Program-made: the position numbers and the translations under genes
The notes under the pieces: generated by a model
What the model was told of the DNA's origin: nothing
What the model saw: only the letters and a program-made list of their open reading frames with translations
The model's database searches: none
In this document: in pieces, positions 32,721-45,766 of the stretch
Layout of the letters: every line of letters starts with the position of its first letter
Position numbering within the stretch: the first letter of the stretch is position 1
Source: Juglans regia
Lineage: Eukaryota > Streptophyta > Magnoliopsida > Fagales > Juglandaceae
Direction of reading: 5' to 3'
NCBI RefSeq assembly: GCF_001411555.2
Contig: NC_049905.1
Location: forward strand, 14,322,586 to 14,386,585
Length of the DNA stretch: 64,000 nucleotides

Positions 32721-33371
32721 ATCCATATTTCTATCGTAGCTTTAGAGTTTTCATTTAGCATCGGGGAGTGCATATTAGATTCGTTTAAGAGTTTGTTGTG
32801 TCTTAGCACTGTGGATACTTTGATTTCCACTAAGAATTGTATTAAAGGGAAATCAATTTAGGTATGTAAGAATTGGTGGACTTTGCGGAGAGCTACGAGG
32901 TGGGGGATGTTGATCACACTGGAAGCGATAATTGCTCTTAATTAACTCATTTCTTACATAGATTGTTTTAAATTTACATGACAAACTTAATTTTGATTTC
33001 AATTATTGTAGGGACGAGTTCAGGAAAAGAGGCTCCATCTCAATCTACTTCGACTTCACATTGATAGTTTGATACACTATTTGTTTGTTATTTCATTCTA
33101 TGTAGTTTGTACTTATGTTATTATTTTTTCCTACTTGAGTTCTTTTCTTTTTGAGACAACATATCCTCATTTTTATCCTTAATTTTTTTTTAGGTTTTAT
33201 TGAACACTTGGCGTTGGAGGGACTAAGTTTTTCAAATAGATTTGTAATTTTGTTACATTTATTTATTTATTTTTGTTCTTGTGATGTATTGTTATTCTTA
33301 AGTTATTCAAACTACTTGTAATCTTTTTTAGATTAGTTTGTAATAGTTTTATATTAATGTGTAATAGTTTT
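32721..33371. other. Tail of the hAT relic and AT-rich DNA
   Basis: Shifted pieces of the hAT dimerisation region may persist to about 32900. A block at 32980-33070 (ACAAACTTAATTTTGATTTC ... ATTGATAGTTT) repeats 31152-31242 in the same orientation. Nothing else is recognised up to the next element boundary at 33372. Confidence 0.45.
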
Positions 33372-33899
33372 TGTGACACCACCAGAATTCATTTGGGATC
33401 GGACAGGCATCCAAAGCGTCGGGACATGCAACACAAGGTTACCTCCCCCTATTCATGACATATAAGATGCAATGTTTCTAACATACATCTAACATTATGC
33501 AATATTCGCAGTGAATAATTTTTTTCTTGAGCAATACTATGACCAAACTTATAATATCCAAATAATTAAAACATAAACCATGCATACTTAAAACATCCAC
33601 GATTATAATACGGGTCTCAGAAGATTGTAATATCAAAACAACGGAAACATGGCTCCATAATTACATTGCCAAAATACACTATTGGGCTAGTTCGTTGAGT
33701 AACTCACATAACTCGACTAACCATGCTAGAATACTATCCAAAGACCTAACTATGGAGGCTGCAAGCTCCGTGTTGCATCTACGCGTCTAGTCAACCGTCT
33801 CCAGTCTGCTAGTGTTTGCTCCCTACTCTAATCTTAACACATCGCCTACGATTTGAGGGGAATGGTAGTTGGGATTACCACGATAAGATTTTATTAGAA

Positions 33900-34620
33900 A
33901 TCTCAGAAAGTTAACAGGAAACTTCCACACAAGTCAATGATGCATGCATGACAGTAAAAGCGTGAATATATAATCAAAGTCATAAGTAAGCATAGCATAA
34001 CTTGACATATAGCTTGGCATAAATGACATAACTTGACATATAGCATGGCATAAATGACATAAGTTGAGCTGAAACTAAAACTTAGCTTGACTTGACATGG
34101 CATATACGTGAACTTAAAACATAACATGGACTGACTCGAAACATAACATGGACTCGAAACATAGCATGAAAGTGAACATACATAATTTGAATATGAACTT
34201 GAACATAACATGAACGTAAGCATAATATAACATAAACTTGAACTTGAAACATAACGTGAACGTGAATATGACATAACATGAACGTGAACTTGAACATAAC
34301 ATGAACGTGAACATAACCTGACATAAACGTCAATTTGAAACATAATATGGATTTGAAACATAGCATGGATGTGGACACACATAACATGAACATGAACTTG
34401 AACTTAAACATAACATGGCATAAACATGAACTTGAAACATATTCTTGTCTCATGGGCTCACCATGATAGAGTAGTCTTATCTCATGGGGTTACCATGATT
34501 GCCTATTCTTATCTCATGGGGTTACTATGATTGCGTGTTATTATCTCATAGGGTTACCATGATTGCGTCTTCTTATCTGATGGGGTTATCATGATTGACA
34601 TGAATGTAAACTTAAACATA
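33900..34620. repeat. Short tandem repeats in the divergent arm of copy 4
   Basis: From 33960 to 34440 there are irregular 15-24-bp units built on CATAACATGAACGTGAAC. From about 34443 to 34600 there are five 32-bp units of the form TCTTATCTCATGGGGTTACC plus ATGATTGC. A third, looser set around 34780-34935 is built on CCACAGTTGTTGTGG, an inverted repeat. None occurs in copies 1-3. Confidence 0.7.
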
Positions 34621-36092
34621 ATATAACGTAAAGCATGACTTGAACGTAAAATACATGAACTTGGAATCTTATTCAATAGACTTAATTAATAAAAGTAATC
34701 ATACGGGTGCTACACGGGTCCCCTTAAGCCGTGTGTCCTTGCCGATTATTACATCACACCATAGGTGTCTATAGCAGCTGTGAGTGCATTAATACGTACT
34801 CCACAGTTGTTGTGGCCTCACGTATTCTACGTGTCACAATTGTTGTGTCTCATGTAGTATATGCTCCACAGTTGTTGTGGCTCTATAAATTGTTTGTGCC
34901 ACACTTGCTGTAGACACACGTAACATATAGTGTGGCTCCATCAGCATTAGTGTTTGGCGCGCTCCGGTAACCAACTAGTTAGGCCCCATTCGCAACCTAT
35001 TGACTATACTTCGTCAACCCAGAAAATTTCACACCTATTTAGACACTCCAGCTTGAACAAAGGAGTTTTACTAGGATATTACCTTATTCTAGCGCATAGG
35101 GTCGTGATTGACATGAGTAACTTAACTGGCATACATGAAATTTTATAATGTGATGTGACATGAACGTAAGACGACAGACATAACATACTTTGGGACATAA
35201 ATATAATAGACAACATTTCATAACATGGCATACATGTAACAGACAATATTTCATAACATGGCATAACATGTAACAAACAACATTTCATAGCATGACATAA
35301 CATGTGACAGTGAATATTACGTGACTTGACATACATGTAACAGATAGCATACGTAATGTCACTTACTTACAGCAGATAGTAACATCAGACAGAATATATT
35401 GTGTAATAGATAAGTATTTCATTACAGAATAATTCGTGTAATAGATAAACATGTGATGACATGGCATATAAAACAACATACGAACATAAACTATAGTTCC
35501 CTTACCCATCACACATACATAGTAAACTAATAGTAATTTAAGAGCTAACTTACCTAGATAGTCACATTCTACAAGAATAAAGCGCGAAACACAAGGAACT
35601 GTAAGAGGGTATTCCAAAAGTTAGAAATTTAGTTACTAAAAGTTAGAAACACAAGGAAATTTAATTATGAACGTAACACTTACCTGGACCCATGCTACTT
35701 GCATATCATGCAGTCCATTCATGTGTGTGTCAAATGGCAACCTACATGCATACACATAACCTTAACATCATTTTCTATCTAATGCATAAGCAACTTAAAC
35801 TAGAAATAGAGCTACACATCACTTGGAACACTCTTCTTCTACCCCATGTTCTTATGTGTACTTTACTATGTTAAACCCTTCGAGGACCACTTACGGTCAC
35901 CACATCTTTCAACTCAAGGTCTTGCCTCAAGTGTTCATCTACTAAAGTGAACCCATGATTCACCTTAGGATTAAGACACTAAGACATTCGTCTTACTCTT
36001 CTTACTAACCACATTCGACGCATGATTCTGACTGAAGGAATCACGCATCCCAGTCCTAGATAATACACCCATTACTACCTCTATGCACCTTA

Positions 36093-36569
36093 GAGCATTG
36101 ACAATGGACTAGCCAAATGCCAATGCTAAACTTTAGCTAGATGTGAGAAAAAGCTTCCACATTGCACTAGCCAAAAGTCCAAAACTTAAGACTTGAGCTA
36201 CAGTAAATTTTAAGTCCTCTCCAAACATGGCTAGCTACTTTTCACAATGGAAAGTAATATTTTATTATTTCATCACTTCCCTCTCTCTTTGAATGTTAAA
36301 ACATGCATGGCATGCACATTATTTATTCTACTGATTGCGAATATTGATAGAGTAGATACATTATTTTTACAAAGCATGAAGATCAAGGAAATATATGAAT
36401 TGTATTTGTAAAAAAAAAATTAAAAAAAATATAATATTATATTATTATTTTAACTTTAAGATAGCTAGTCCAATGTAGACTCATTTAGTCAAAAATTAAT
36501 ACTATAGCCAAAAGTTAAAATTCTAGCTAAATTTTAGACTTGGCAATGGCTAGGCCATTGCCAATGCTC
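36093..36569. mobile_element. Tourist-like MITE, 477 bp
   Basis: Ends GAGCATTGACAATGG and CCATTGCCAATGCTC, flanked by TTA at 36090-36092 and 36570-36572. The same position in family-A copy 1 (near 15736, minus strand) has uninterrupted GCACCTTAGTCC, which confirms the insertion and the 3-bp duplication. The interior is AT-rich without a frame. Confidence 0.85.
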
Positions 36570-37383
36570 TTAGCCCACATTAAATCTTCATTTCCATCCA
36601 TACAAGCCACACAGCTCTAAGCCAACTATGAGGCTTAAGCACCGTGTAACTGGGTCAAGGACATATTACCCATTACATTTGGGGAATCCGTCCGGCACGT
36701 GTTTAACCAGATTACACATGTACCTTATCCCTTTATCACTTGAGACTAACATATAACCTGTTGATCACCTGCTCGTAGGGACAAGGGCCATACTCCGATA
36801 CCAACCTTCTCTTAACCCGGTTAGCATGACTCTTCAAGCTACCCGTCCCTTTTGATAGTCCATCCCAACACTTAACACGACAATACTATATTCACAACTA
36901 CGCCTTATGTTATGTCATATAGCTCGAAACTACACCCAAGCTACACCATGACCTTGTCAAGTGACCTGACATCCCGCTACATCATTTCTACGCCAGCTCC
37001 TAACTCATCATGAGTACGATCCCTCATGCACGTCGTATCACATCGTGACATCTTGTCACCATTCTGCTACATCATTTCTACATTAACTCCTCACCCATCA
37101 TAAGCACGACTGTCAATAACCACGTCGCTTCATGACATTGCCCAGTCATGCTGCCGCTGCATTATTCTGATACTTGTTCTGCTACTTCACACATACTTCT
37201 AGCCATAAGTCCATCACGGTGACACTTCACGTGACTACTTGTCACCTCAGACTACAGGCTACGCCATAACTATTTCGAGACACTGTTCCACAATTCCCAA
37301 TACTATGCATCACATTCCACGCCCATCAATCACACAACCATCATTTTCTCTACGACACGCCACACGGAGTGTCGCTGCCTCGT

Positions 37384-38052
37384 GGAGTACACTCTATGTA
37401 TACTCCATTTTCATACGCTACGACCCATCACCATTACGACATACACGCCACATGGTGCATTGCTCATTGCTCCACTACATGGAGTACACGTCTCATGTAT
37501 TCCTTTCACACACGTTACGCCACATCACTATTATGACATACCCGCCATATGGTGCATCACTCCACCACATGGAGTACATTCCGTGTGTACTCTCTTCAAA
37601 CACACTACACCACATCACCATTATGGCATACTCGCCATATGGTGCATCACTCCACCACATGGAGTACACTCCGCGTGTACTCCCTTCACACACACTATGC
37701 CACATCACCATTATAGCATACCTGCCATATGGTGCATCACTCCAACACATGGAGTACACTTCCCGTGTACTCCCTTCACACACTCTACGCCACATCACCA
37801 CTATGGCATACCCACCATATGGTGCATCACTCCACTACATGGAGTACACTTGACGTGTACTCCCTTCACATTCTCTACGCCACATCACCACTACGACATA
37901 CCTGCCATATGGTGCATTACTCTATCACATGGAGTACACGTCACGTGTACTCTTCCCATTTCACAATACGCCAGGAAGGTATATTTTACATATACTCTCC
38001 TTATCCCATACTACGCCACACAAAGAGTACACTCAGCATGTACTATTCCCAT
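37384..38052. repeat. Family-A minisatellite of copy 4 (inverted orientation)
   Basis: The same two-hairpin unit as in copies 1-3, read as its reverse complement here, with about eight units ending shortly before the insertion of copy 3. Open frames on the plus strand here correspond to those on the minus strand in the other arrays. Confidence 0.82.
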
Positions 38053-38216
38053 TCCACATGCCACATCACCAATAGACCACATACTACACAACCACACTAC
38101 ACCGCACAGTCCACAACACTGCACAGCACAATTTCCAACTACGCCCAACACTTCACAGCACACTACACAGATATGCCCAACACTTCACTACACAGAACAT
38201 CCCAATACAACGAACT

Positions 38217-41200
38217 TGTAATACCCAGCTCCTTCTTCTTGCGTACGCTTCTCCCCTCTGAAGTATGTTTCGTCTTTATGACGTAAGCAAATCCCGAAGG
38301 CAGAGATTATGTGATCATCTACCCTTCCTTCTAGCGACTGCGAGCCTCGTCATGCGTACCAAATCACGATGGCGTGTCTCTTAAGATATTAAGTGACTTC
38401 TAAAGTACATCCAGTGTTTTAAATGTACTGGAAATAATTATATGAGATATTTCCAGTACCGTTGAGTTAAACTTGTTTTTAAATGAGACAATTATAATAT
38501 TTTGAAGAGCTCCAAAATATTATAATTGTCGGAGATCATTTTAATATTAATTATTAAAATGATTCCAGTTATTTAAAATATTAAGGAATTTAAATTATGT
38601 TGAGAACTTTTATTAATTAAATGGTTTAACCCTTTTAAATATGTTAAGTGAGACTTCATCATTTTATTAATGATCAAGAATATTATTTTATAAACTAAAG
38701 TCAGTTTAAAATAATATTTACCTTAATTCCTCTAAGTGCTTTAAATTAAGTTAACGTTTACGCATTTTCAAATAAGTATTTTAATTCCTCATCGTTAGAT
38801 CATTACGTGGATCTCCAAACGAAGGGACTGGGTTAAATACTCAGACCCCCCCTCACTTTTCCCTGTAGCCCTCTCCCCAGCCTACAACGTATATAGTTTC
38901 CCTCCGCGCCAAACGGCTTAAGGCCTTAGCTCGGCGCCGCCGTGCGCCACCAGCTCTCACCGCCGGCACCATTGGCCCCCTCTCCCTTCGGCGAGTCCAT
39001 CCAAGCCAATCTCTCCCTCTTACGCTCTCTCTTCCTCTCTTCCTCTCCCTTAGAAGTGCGAACTCAGCCCCCGTTGCACAGCCACCTTCCCTCCGTCGCA
39101 CACACGCACGCACAAGGAGACCCACGCATGGCTTCACCATGCACGGCCTCTAGCGCCGCCGTGCGCAGCACCCACGACCACCTTGTGACACCATGGCTCC
39201 TCCCTGAGTTCCCCCACGTGACCCATGGCCAAAAACCCCCTCCTCCACCTCACGGGTCCTTCCTCTCTCAAGCACGGGTTGCACGCCGTGCACCATCGTG
39301 CACCGCCACCCACGGCTGGTAACCACCACCTCCAGGCTCCTCAGGCCGCCACCAAGCCAACCCAACCTCCCACGGCCTCGATCTGCCACCCACGAGAGCA
39401 CACTCTCTCTCACTCTCCCACGGCTTCTCTTCCACGGTATGGCCAGATCCGCCACCGTGAGCCACCGTGGTGCCACCCCGACGCCACCACGAGATTCACC
39501 GCACCTCCCTTAGCCAAGCCCTAGGTCCAAACCATCACTTTATGTGGTGGGTAATCACTGCACGTGATGGACAGCCACTGTGCGTGGTTGACTGCCACTA
39601 TACACGGCTAAATCCGCCGTGTTATGCCCCTTGCCACCATCATAAGGCCATCACGAGCCCTTCCAAGACCACACCTAGCTATCTAAATGCCTAAACAGTT
39701 ACCGTACGTGGGTTAGCCGCCACGTACAACCCTTCCAACATCATCGGCTGTGACAATCAACGAGCAATGTACGGGTTATCCCGTCGATGACATAACACTC
39801 TATCCCTCATTAATTATGTTGGATATTGATTAGTTGACTAGGTTGTGGACTATGCTGTTGGTATTTGTGGAGTTGTGGTATTGTGATGTGATGCTATGTA
39901 ATGAACTGTTGGGCATTCTGTGTAATGAAGTGTTGGGCATTCTGTGTAGTGAAGTGTTGGGCATATACATGTTGGATGGAGATGTGTTGTGCCATGTAAT
40001 GTACTGTGAAGTGTTGAGTGTAATTGGGAAGTGCGCTGTGCAATGTTGTGGACCCTGTTGTAATGGTGGCGTAGCATGTGTGGAATGGGAAGAGTACATG
40101 CTATGTGTACTCTGTGTGGGGTGTAGTGTGAGATGAGGAGAGTATATGTGGAATATACTCTCCTAGCATATTGTGAAACGGGAAGAGTACACTCTAAGTG
40201 TACTCTATGTGGTGTAATATGCATGCAGGGAGTACATTGGAAATGTACTCCAAGTGGCGGAGCGATGCACCATGTGGCGGATATGCCATAATGGTGATGT
40301 GGCATGTGGAGCGGGATAAGTACCAGTAGAGTGTACTTCGTGGCGTAGTGCGTGCAATTGGAGTACACATGGAGTGTACTCCATGTGCTTTAGTGATGTA
40401 ACGTGTATGGAGTACGTGTGAGGTGTACTCGGTATGGCATAATGTGTATAAAGGGAGTACGCGCGAGGTGTACTCCATGTGATGGAGTGACGCACCATAC
40501 GGCGGGTATGCCGTAGTGGTGATGTGTCTTAAGTGTATGGAATATACGCAGAGTGTATTCCATGTGATGGAGTGACACACCATACGGTGGGTATACCGTA
40601 GTGGTGATGTGTCGTAAGTGCATGGAATATAAGCAGAGTGTATTCCATGTGATGGAGTGACGCACCATACGGCGGGTATGCCATAGTGGTGATGTGTCGT
40701 AAGTGCATGGAATATATGCGGAGTGTATTCCATGTGATGGAGTGACGCACCATACGACGGGTATGACGTAGTGGTGATGTGTCGTAAGTGCGTGGAATAT
40801 ACGCGAAGTGTATTCCATGTGATGGAGTGACGCACCATACGGCGGGTATGCCATAGTGGTGATGTGTCGTAACGTGCATGGAGTATACACGGAGTGTATT
40901 CCATGTGATGGAGTGATGCACCATACGGCGGGTATGTCATAGTGGTGATGTGTCGTAACGTGTATGGAGTATACGCGAAGTGTATTCCATGTAGTGGAGT
41001 GACACATCATATGGCGGGTATGCCATACTGGTGATGTGGCGTAACGTGCATGGAATATATGCAGAGTGTATTCCATGTAATGGAGTGACGATGCACCATA
41101 TGGCGTGTATGCCATAATGGTGATGTGGCGTAATGCATGTGGATGGAGTACACAATGAGTGTACTCCATGTGGTATAGTGATGCACTATATGGCGGGTAC

Positions 41201-43971
41201 GCCATAGTGGTGATGTGGCGTGGTATGTAAGAAGGGAGTATACGTGGAGTGTACTCCACATGGCAGCGACACTCCGTGTGGCGTCTCGTAGAGATAAGGA
41301 TAGTTATGTAATTGATGGGCGTGGAACGTGATGGATAGTGTCAGGAACTGTGGAACAGTGTCCCAAAGTAGTTATGGCATAGCCTGTAATCTGAGGTGAC
41401 AAGTGTCACTGTGATGGATTTATGGCTATGAGTATGCGTGAAGTATCAGAACAAACCATGTTGTGGTGCGCAGCGGAAGCATGACTGAGGAATGTCACGA
41501 AGTGACATGACTACTGATAGTCGTGCTTGTGATGGGCAAAGTAGTGGAACAAGTGTAAGAGTACGCAGCGGAAGCATGACTGGGCAACATCACGAAGTGG
41601 CGTGGTTATTGGAAGTCATGCTTATGATGGGTGAAGTGTTAAAGTGTAGGAATGGCGTAAGGAGAACGTGACAAAATGTCACGTTGTGTCGAGAGTACAT
41701 GAGGAACTGTACTTGTGATGAGTTAGAAATTTAGATACCAGAAGGTTGGGTAACGTGACAAGGTCACAGTGTAGCTTGGGAATAGTCTTGAGCCATATGA
41801 TGTGACATGAGACGTAGTTGTGAATGGAGTCTTGTCGTGTTAAGTGTTGGGATGAACTGTCAAAAGGGACAGATAGCATGAAGAGTCATGCTAGCCGGGT
41901 TAAGAGAAGACTGGTATCGGAGTATGGCCCTTGTCCCTCGAAACTGGTGATCAACGTATTTTGTATGTTGATCTTAGGTGATAAGGGGCTAGAGTATATG
42001 TGTAGGCTGGGAATGAGGATTTAGTGTAGGCTAAGATGCAGGAAGGTAGTGACGAGCGTATTATCTAGGATCGGTATGCATGATTCCATCGGTCGGAATC
42101 ATGCGTCGGAATGTGATTATGAGATGAATAAGACGAATGTCTTAGTGTCTTAATCCTAAGGTGAATCATGGGTTCACTTTAGTGGATGAGCACTTGAGAC
42201 AAGACTTGAGTTGGAAGATGTGGTGACCGTAAGTGGTCCCTGAAGGGTTTAACATAGTAAATGGCACATAAGTGCACGAGATAGAAGGAGAGTGTTCCTA
42301 GTATTGCGTAGTTCTATTTGTAGTTCAAGTTGCTTATGCATTAGATAGAAAATGACATTAAGCTTATGTGTATGCATGTAGGTCGCCATCTGACAAGCAT
42401 GAATGGATTGCATGACATGCAAGTAGCATGGAGTCCAGGTAAGTGTTACGTTCATACTCTTCTAGAGTTTTCAAAGATACAAGAAACGTTTTTCCCTTAA
42501 GATGCTTACAAAAAAAAAAATGAAAGACGCTTTAAGGAAGAAAATGCTAAGTGTTCAAAGGTATAAGTATGTACGGCCCTTCCTTGGCAGCCCCTTTTTA
42601 CGCAACCAAAGTATTAATTGTACACATGTGAATGGATGACTATACGCTGCATCTATTGTATGTATTTTCTAAGAAAATCCATAAACTGATGAAGATGCAT
42701 GAAAGGCATGAAAGCGGATGCTTTTGTGAATCCTACGAACCAACGCTCTCATGTGCCCCACGAGGTGACGCTCGTGGATGCCATGATTGACAACGTTCAA
42801 GGTGACGCTTATGGGATGCCACGAAAGCTGACGTTTAAGCCCATGTATGTTCTCAATTGAAGTTTTCAAGAACGAACCGTTAAAGAAAAGATAGAATTGA
42901 AATGAACTGAAAGACGAAAAGACTTTTTCCGGGCTTACGCCCCAAACGATATTTTCTCATGAAAATAAATGTTTTCTCATGAAAAGAAAGGACTGTAAAA
43001 CGAAAGAAAGAACTGAATGAAAGCTCCAGCTCTTTCGAGCTGACATGAAAGAATGAACGCATGAAGGAAAAGCAAGAAAGAAAGAAATGAAAGCATGAAT
43101 GTATGAAGACATGTAATGGCCACATGAATGAATGAAAGGGTACCAATGAATGGGCAGATTGCAATGCCGGGTAAGTAGTACTGGAAGTGCACCCAGTGTT
43201 GCCCCGTATGAAATGGGATTCCTAGCCTGTGGCCATGGGCAGAATCCGGGTCCAAAGGAAGACCGCTAACCCCAAACACACGGGGCGTAACAGTGTGTAC
43301 TGACCTATCAAAGTGATAAGGAAGAATGTATGTATGCACGTATGCACGAATGCATGTAAGCACAAGAGCACGAGAGCACGTACTCTTTAAGAAATGAAGG
43401 CACTGATGGGGGGAAACGTTTTACGACAAGAAAGCCTTTTTAAAAGTAAAATCCCGTACAGCGGCTCTTGAAGAAATGAAGGCACTAACGGGGGACACGT
43501 TTTAAATAAAGGAAAGTCTTTTGAAAGGAAAGCCCCGTCCAGTTACGTTTTCAAACGAACGCACGCAAGACACATGCATGCACGTAACAATATGTACGAG
43601 TGATGAATGCATGATTAAAAACCTATGTTGTTATATTTTAACTGTATGAAGTATGCTTACGAGTCTTCGACTCAATTTAGTTTTTATGCATGTTCCTCCC
43701 CCATAGGAACTGCACGATCAGGACGTACACGGCCTATGGGGAAGAGCACGAAAGTCTAGGCACGAGTTTTAAACGTACGAGAGGCCTTTTTATTTCAAGA
43801 TTTATCTTTTCTGCTGTAAACCTCTTTTATGATCAAAGCAAATTTTAAATTATAAACGTGGAGTCTTGCACCCTCGGTATGCAAGTGAAAAGTTTTAAAT
43901 CGGATGGTAATTCCCGTTGTCCTTTTATAAAAATATTTTGTAAAAAGTCCCACCACAAGGAGGGGCGTTAC
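38217..43971 (+). mobile_element. Family-A giant solo-LTR-like element, copy 3 (nested in copy 4)
   Basis: A 5755-bp insertion, TGTAATACCC ... GGGGCGTTACA, with GAACT duplicated at 38212-38216 and 43972-43976. The host copy 4 reads continuously across the empty site. Contents: hairpin run 38425-38718, promoter-like GGGTTAAATAC near 38833, GC island 38870-39680, minisatellite 40090-41262 (longest of the four), then the tail with ATGAATGAATG-type repeats and the GAGTCTTCGACTC stem at 43661-43673. It inserted after copy 4 was already in place, so family A was active at least twice at this locus. Confidence 0.83.
40090..41262. repeat. Family-A minisatellite, copy 3 (85- and 90-bp units)
   Basis: The central part (about 40450-41000) consists of regular 85-bp units in which the first stem reads GGAATATAC/GTGTATTCC and the second CACCATACGGC/GCCGTAGTGGTG, differing from copies 1 and 2 on both arms. 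The outer units resemble copies 1 and 2. One unit (40578-40606) has CACCATACGGT with ACCGTAGTGGTG, again changed on both arms. One unit near 40750 (ACGAC / GACGT) is not compensated. Confidence 0.85.
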
Positions 43972-45766
43972 AGAACTCCACAATACTAACAACACAGTCC
44001 ACAACCTAATCAACTAATCAATATCTAACATAAATAATGGGGGATAAAGGGTTATACCATAGACGGGATAACCTGTGCGTTGCTTGCTGATCGTCACAGT
44101 CGATGATGCCGGAAGGGTCGTACTTGGTGGCTAACCCATGTACGGTGGTTGTTTGGGCATTTGGATAGTTAAGTGTGGTCTTGGAAGGGCTCGTGGTGGC
44201 CTTGTGATGGTGGCAAGGAGCGTAACATGACGGATCTAGCCTTGTACAGCGATGGTCAGCTACACGTAGTGGCTGTCCATCACGTGCAGTGGCTACCCAC
44301 CACATAAAGTGGTGGTTTGGACCTAAGGTTCATCTAAGGGAGTTGCTGGTGGAGCCGTGGAGGCTCGGAGGTGGCGGCACGGTGGTGGAGAGAGGAATGG
44401 TAGTGTGTGAGGGGGAGATGCCTTGAGAGAGAGTGAGGGAGAGTGTGCATGCATGGATGGCAGTCGGGGCCATGGGTGGTCAGGATGTGTCGGTGGTGGC
44501 TAGAGGAGGCTCATGATGGTGGTTAGACACCATGGGTGGCGACGCATGATGCTGGAAAGGGGATAACCCGTGCGTGACGGAGGGAGAGAGCCCGTGCGAT
44601 GGAGGGAGGCTATAGGCCTCGGGTCACGTGGAGGAGGAAGGGGGAGGGATGGGGAAGCACATGGTGGAGCTAGAATCGGCACACGGTGGCGCTAGGGCCG
44701 TCGGTGGCCTTGAAGCCGTGCGAAACCCATAAATGGGTTTCGTGCGTGCATGCAACGGAGGGGGGGCGGAGGGAAGAGGGGCTTCCCGTGGCTTCGGGTT
44801 CGATGGGAGGAGTTCACCGGTGAGAGGGGAGGCTGGCGGTGGCAGGGTGGTGACTGCGTACGACGGCGTTAGGTGTTGCGCACGGTGAGGCTGTGCATGG
44901 GTCTCTTCGTGCGTGCGACGGGGAAGGTGGCTGCGAGATGGGGGCTGGCTTTGCCGATGGGGGGTCACCGGCGTGAGAGGAGGTCGATGGTGGTGGAGGT
45001 GTCACCGGCGCATGACGGCACCTGGCTGGGCAGTGGAAGACACGACTTGGAGAGGGACAGCGTACTGCATACGCGTGAGCTGAGGGAGGGAGGAGAGAGA
45101 GAGAGGAGAGGGAAAAGTGAGGGAGAAGGAAGAGGGGTCTGATTATTTAACCCAGTCCCTTCGTCTTGTGATCCTCAAAACGATCTAACGGTGGAAGATT
45201 AAAACACTGATTTGAAAATGCGTAAACATTAACTTAATTAAAAGCACTTAGAGGAATTAAGGTAGAATATTATTTAAACTAACTTTAGTTTATAAAATAA
45301 AATTCCTTCATCATTAATAAATGATGAAATCTTATTTAATATATTTAAAAGGATAAAACCATTTAAATAGTTAAAACTTTCAACATAATTTAAATCCCAT
45401 AATATTTTAAACAACTGAAATCCTTTTAATAATAATATTAAAATGATTTCCGACAATTATAATATTTTTGGAGCTCTTGAAAAATATTATAATTGTCGTA
45501 TTTAAAATCAAGCTGAGTTCAATAACACTAAAAATACTTCTTATAAATATTTTCAGTACATTTAAATCACTTGGTGTGACTTAGAAGTCAATAATATCTT
45601 GAGAGACACGCCATCATGGTTTGGCACACATGACGAGGCTTCCAGTAGCTAGAGAGAAGGGGCGGACAGTTACATAATCCTGTCCTCGGATTTGCTTATA
45701 TCAGAAAGAATGAATGTACGTCAGAAAGAAGAAGTGTACGTAAAAAGGAAGGAGTGGGGTATTACA

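Larger units (their letters stand above)
33372..45766 (-). mobile_element. Family-A element, copy 4, chimeric, interrupted by copy 3
   Basis: Reading the minus strand from 45766, the element begins TGTAATACCCCACTCC and follows family A: hairpin run 45557-45266, promoter-like region near 45150, GC island 45100-44300. The insertion of copy 3 (38217-43971, TSD GAACT) interrupts it, and it continues with the minisatellite (38052-37384) and the shared tail as far as about 35670. Beyond that it is unrelated to the other copies: short tandem repeats and a terminus whose plus-strand form is TGTGACACC at 33372. The outer flanks (GTTTT and ATTTC) do not match. The right flank is LINE sequence, the left is not, so this looks like a recombinant between two elements. 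Confidence 0.65.

Noticed and set aside
33903..34453. Minus-strand frames of 66-159 codons rich in Cys/Val/Met/Phe
   Set aside because: Produced by the short CATAACATGAACGTG tandem repeats.
34443..34600. CRISPR-like regular repeat (32-bp units)
   Set aside because: Units are directly tandem with no unique spacers, the genome is eukaryotic, and the units diverge gradually.
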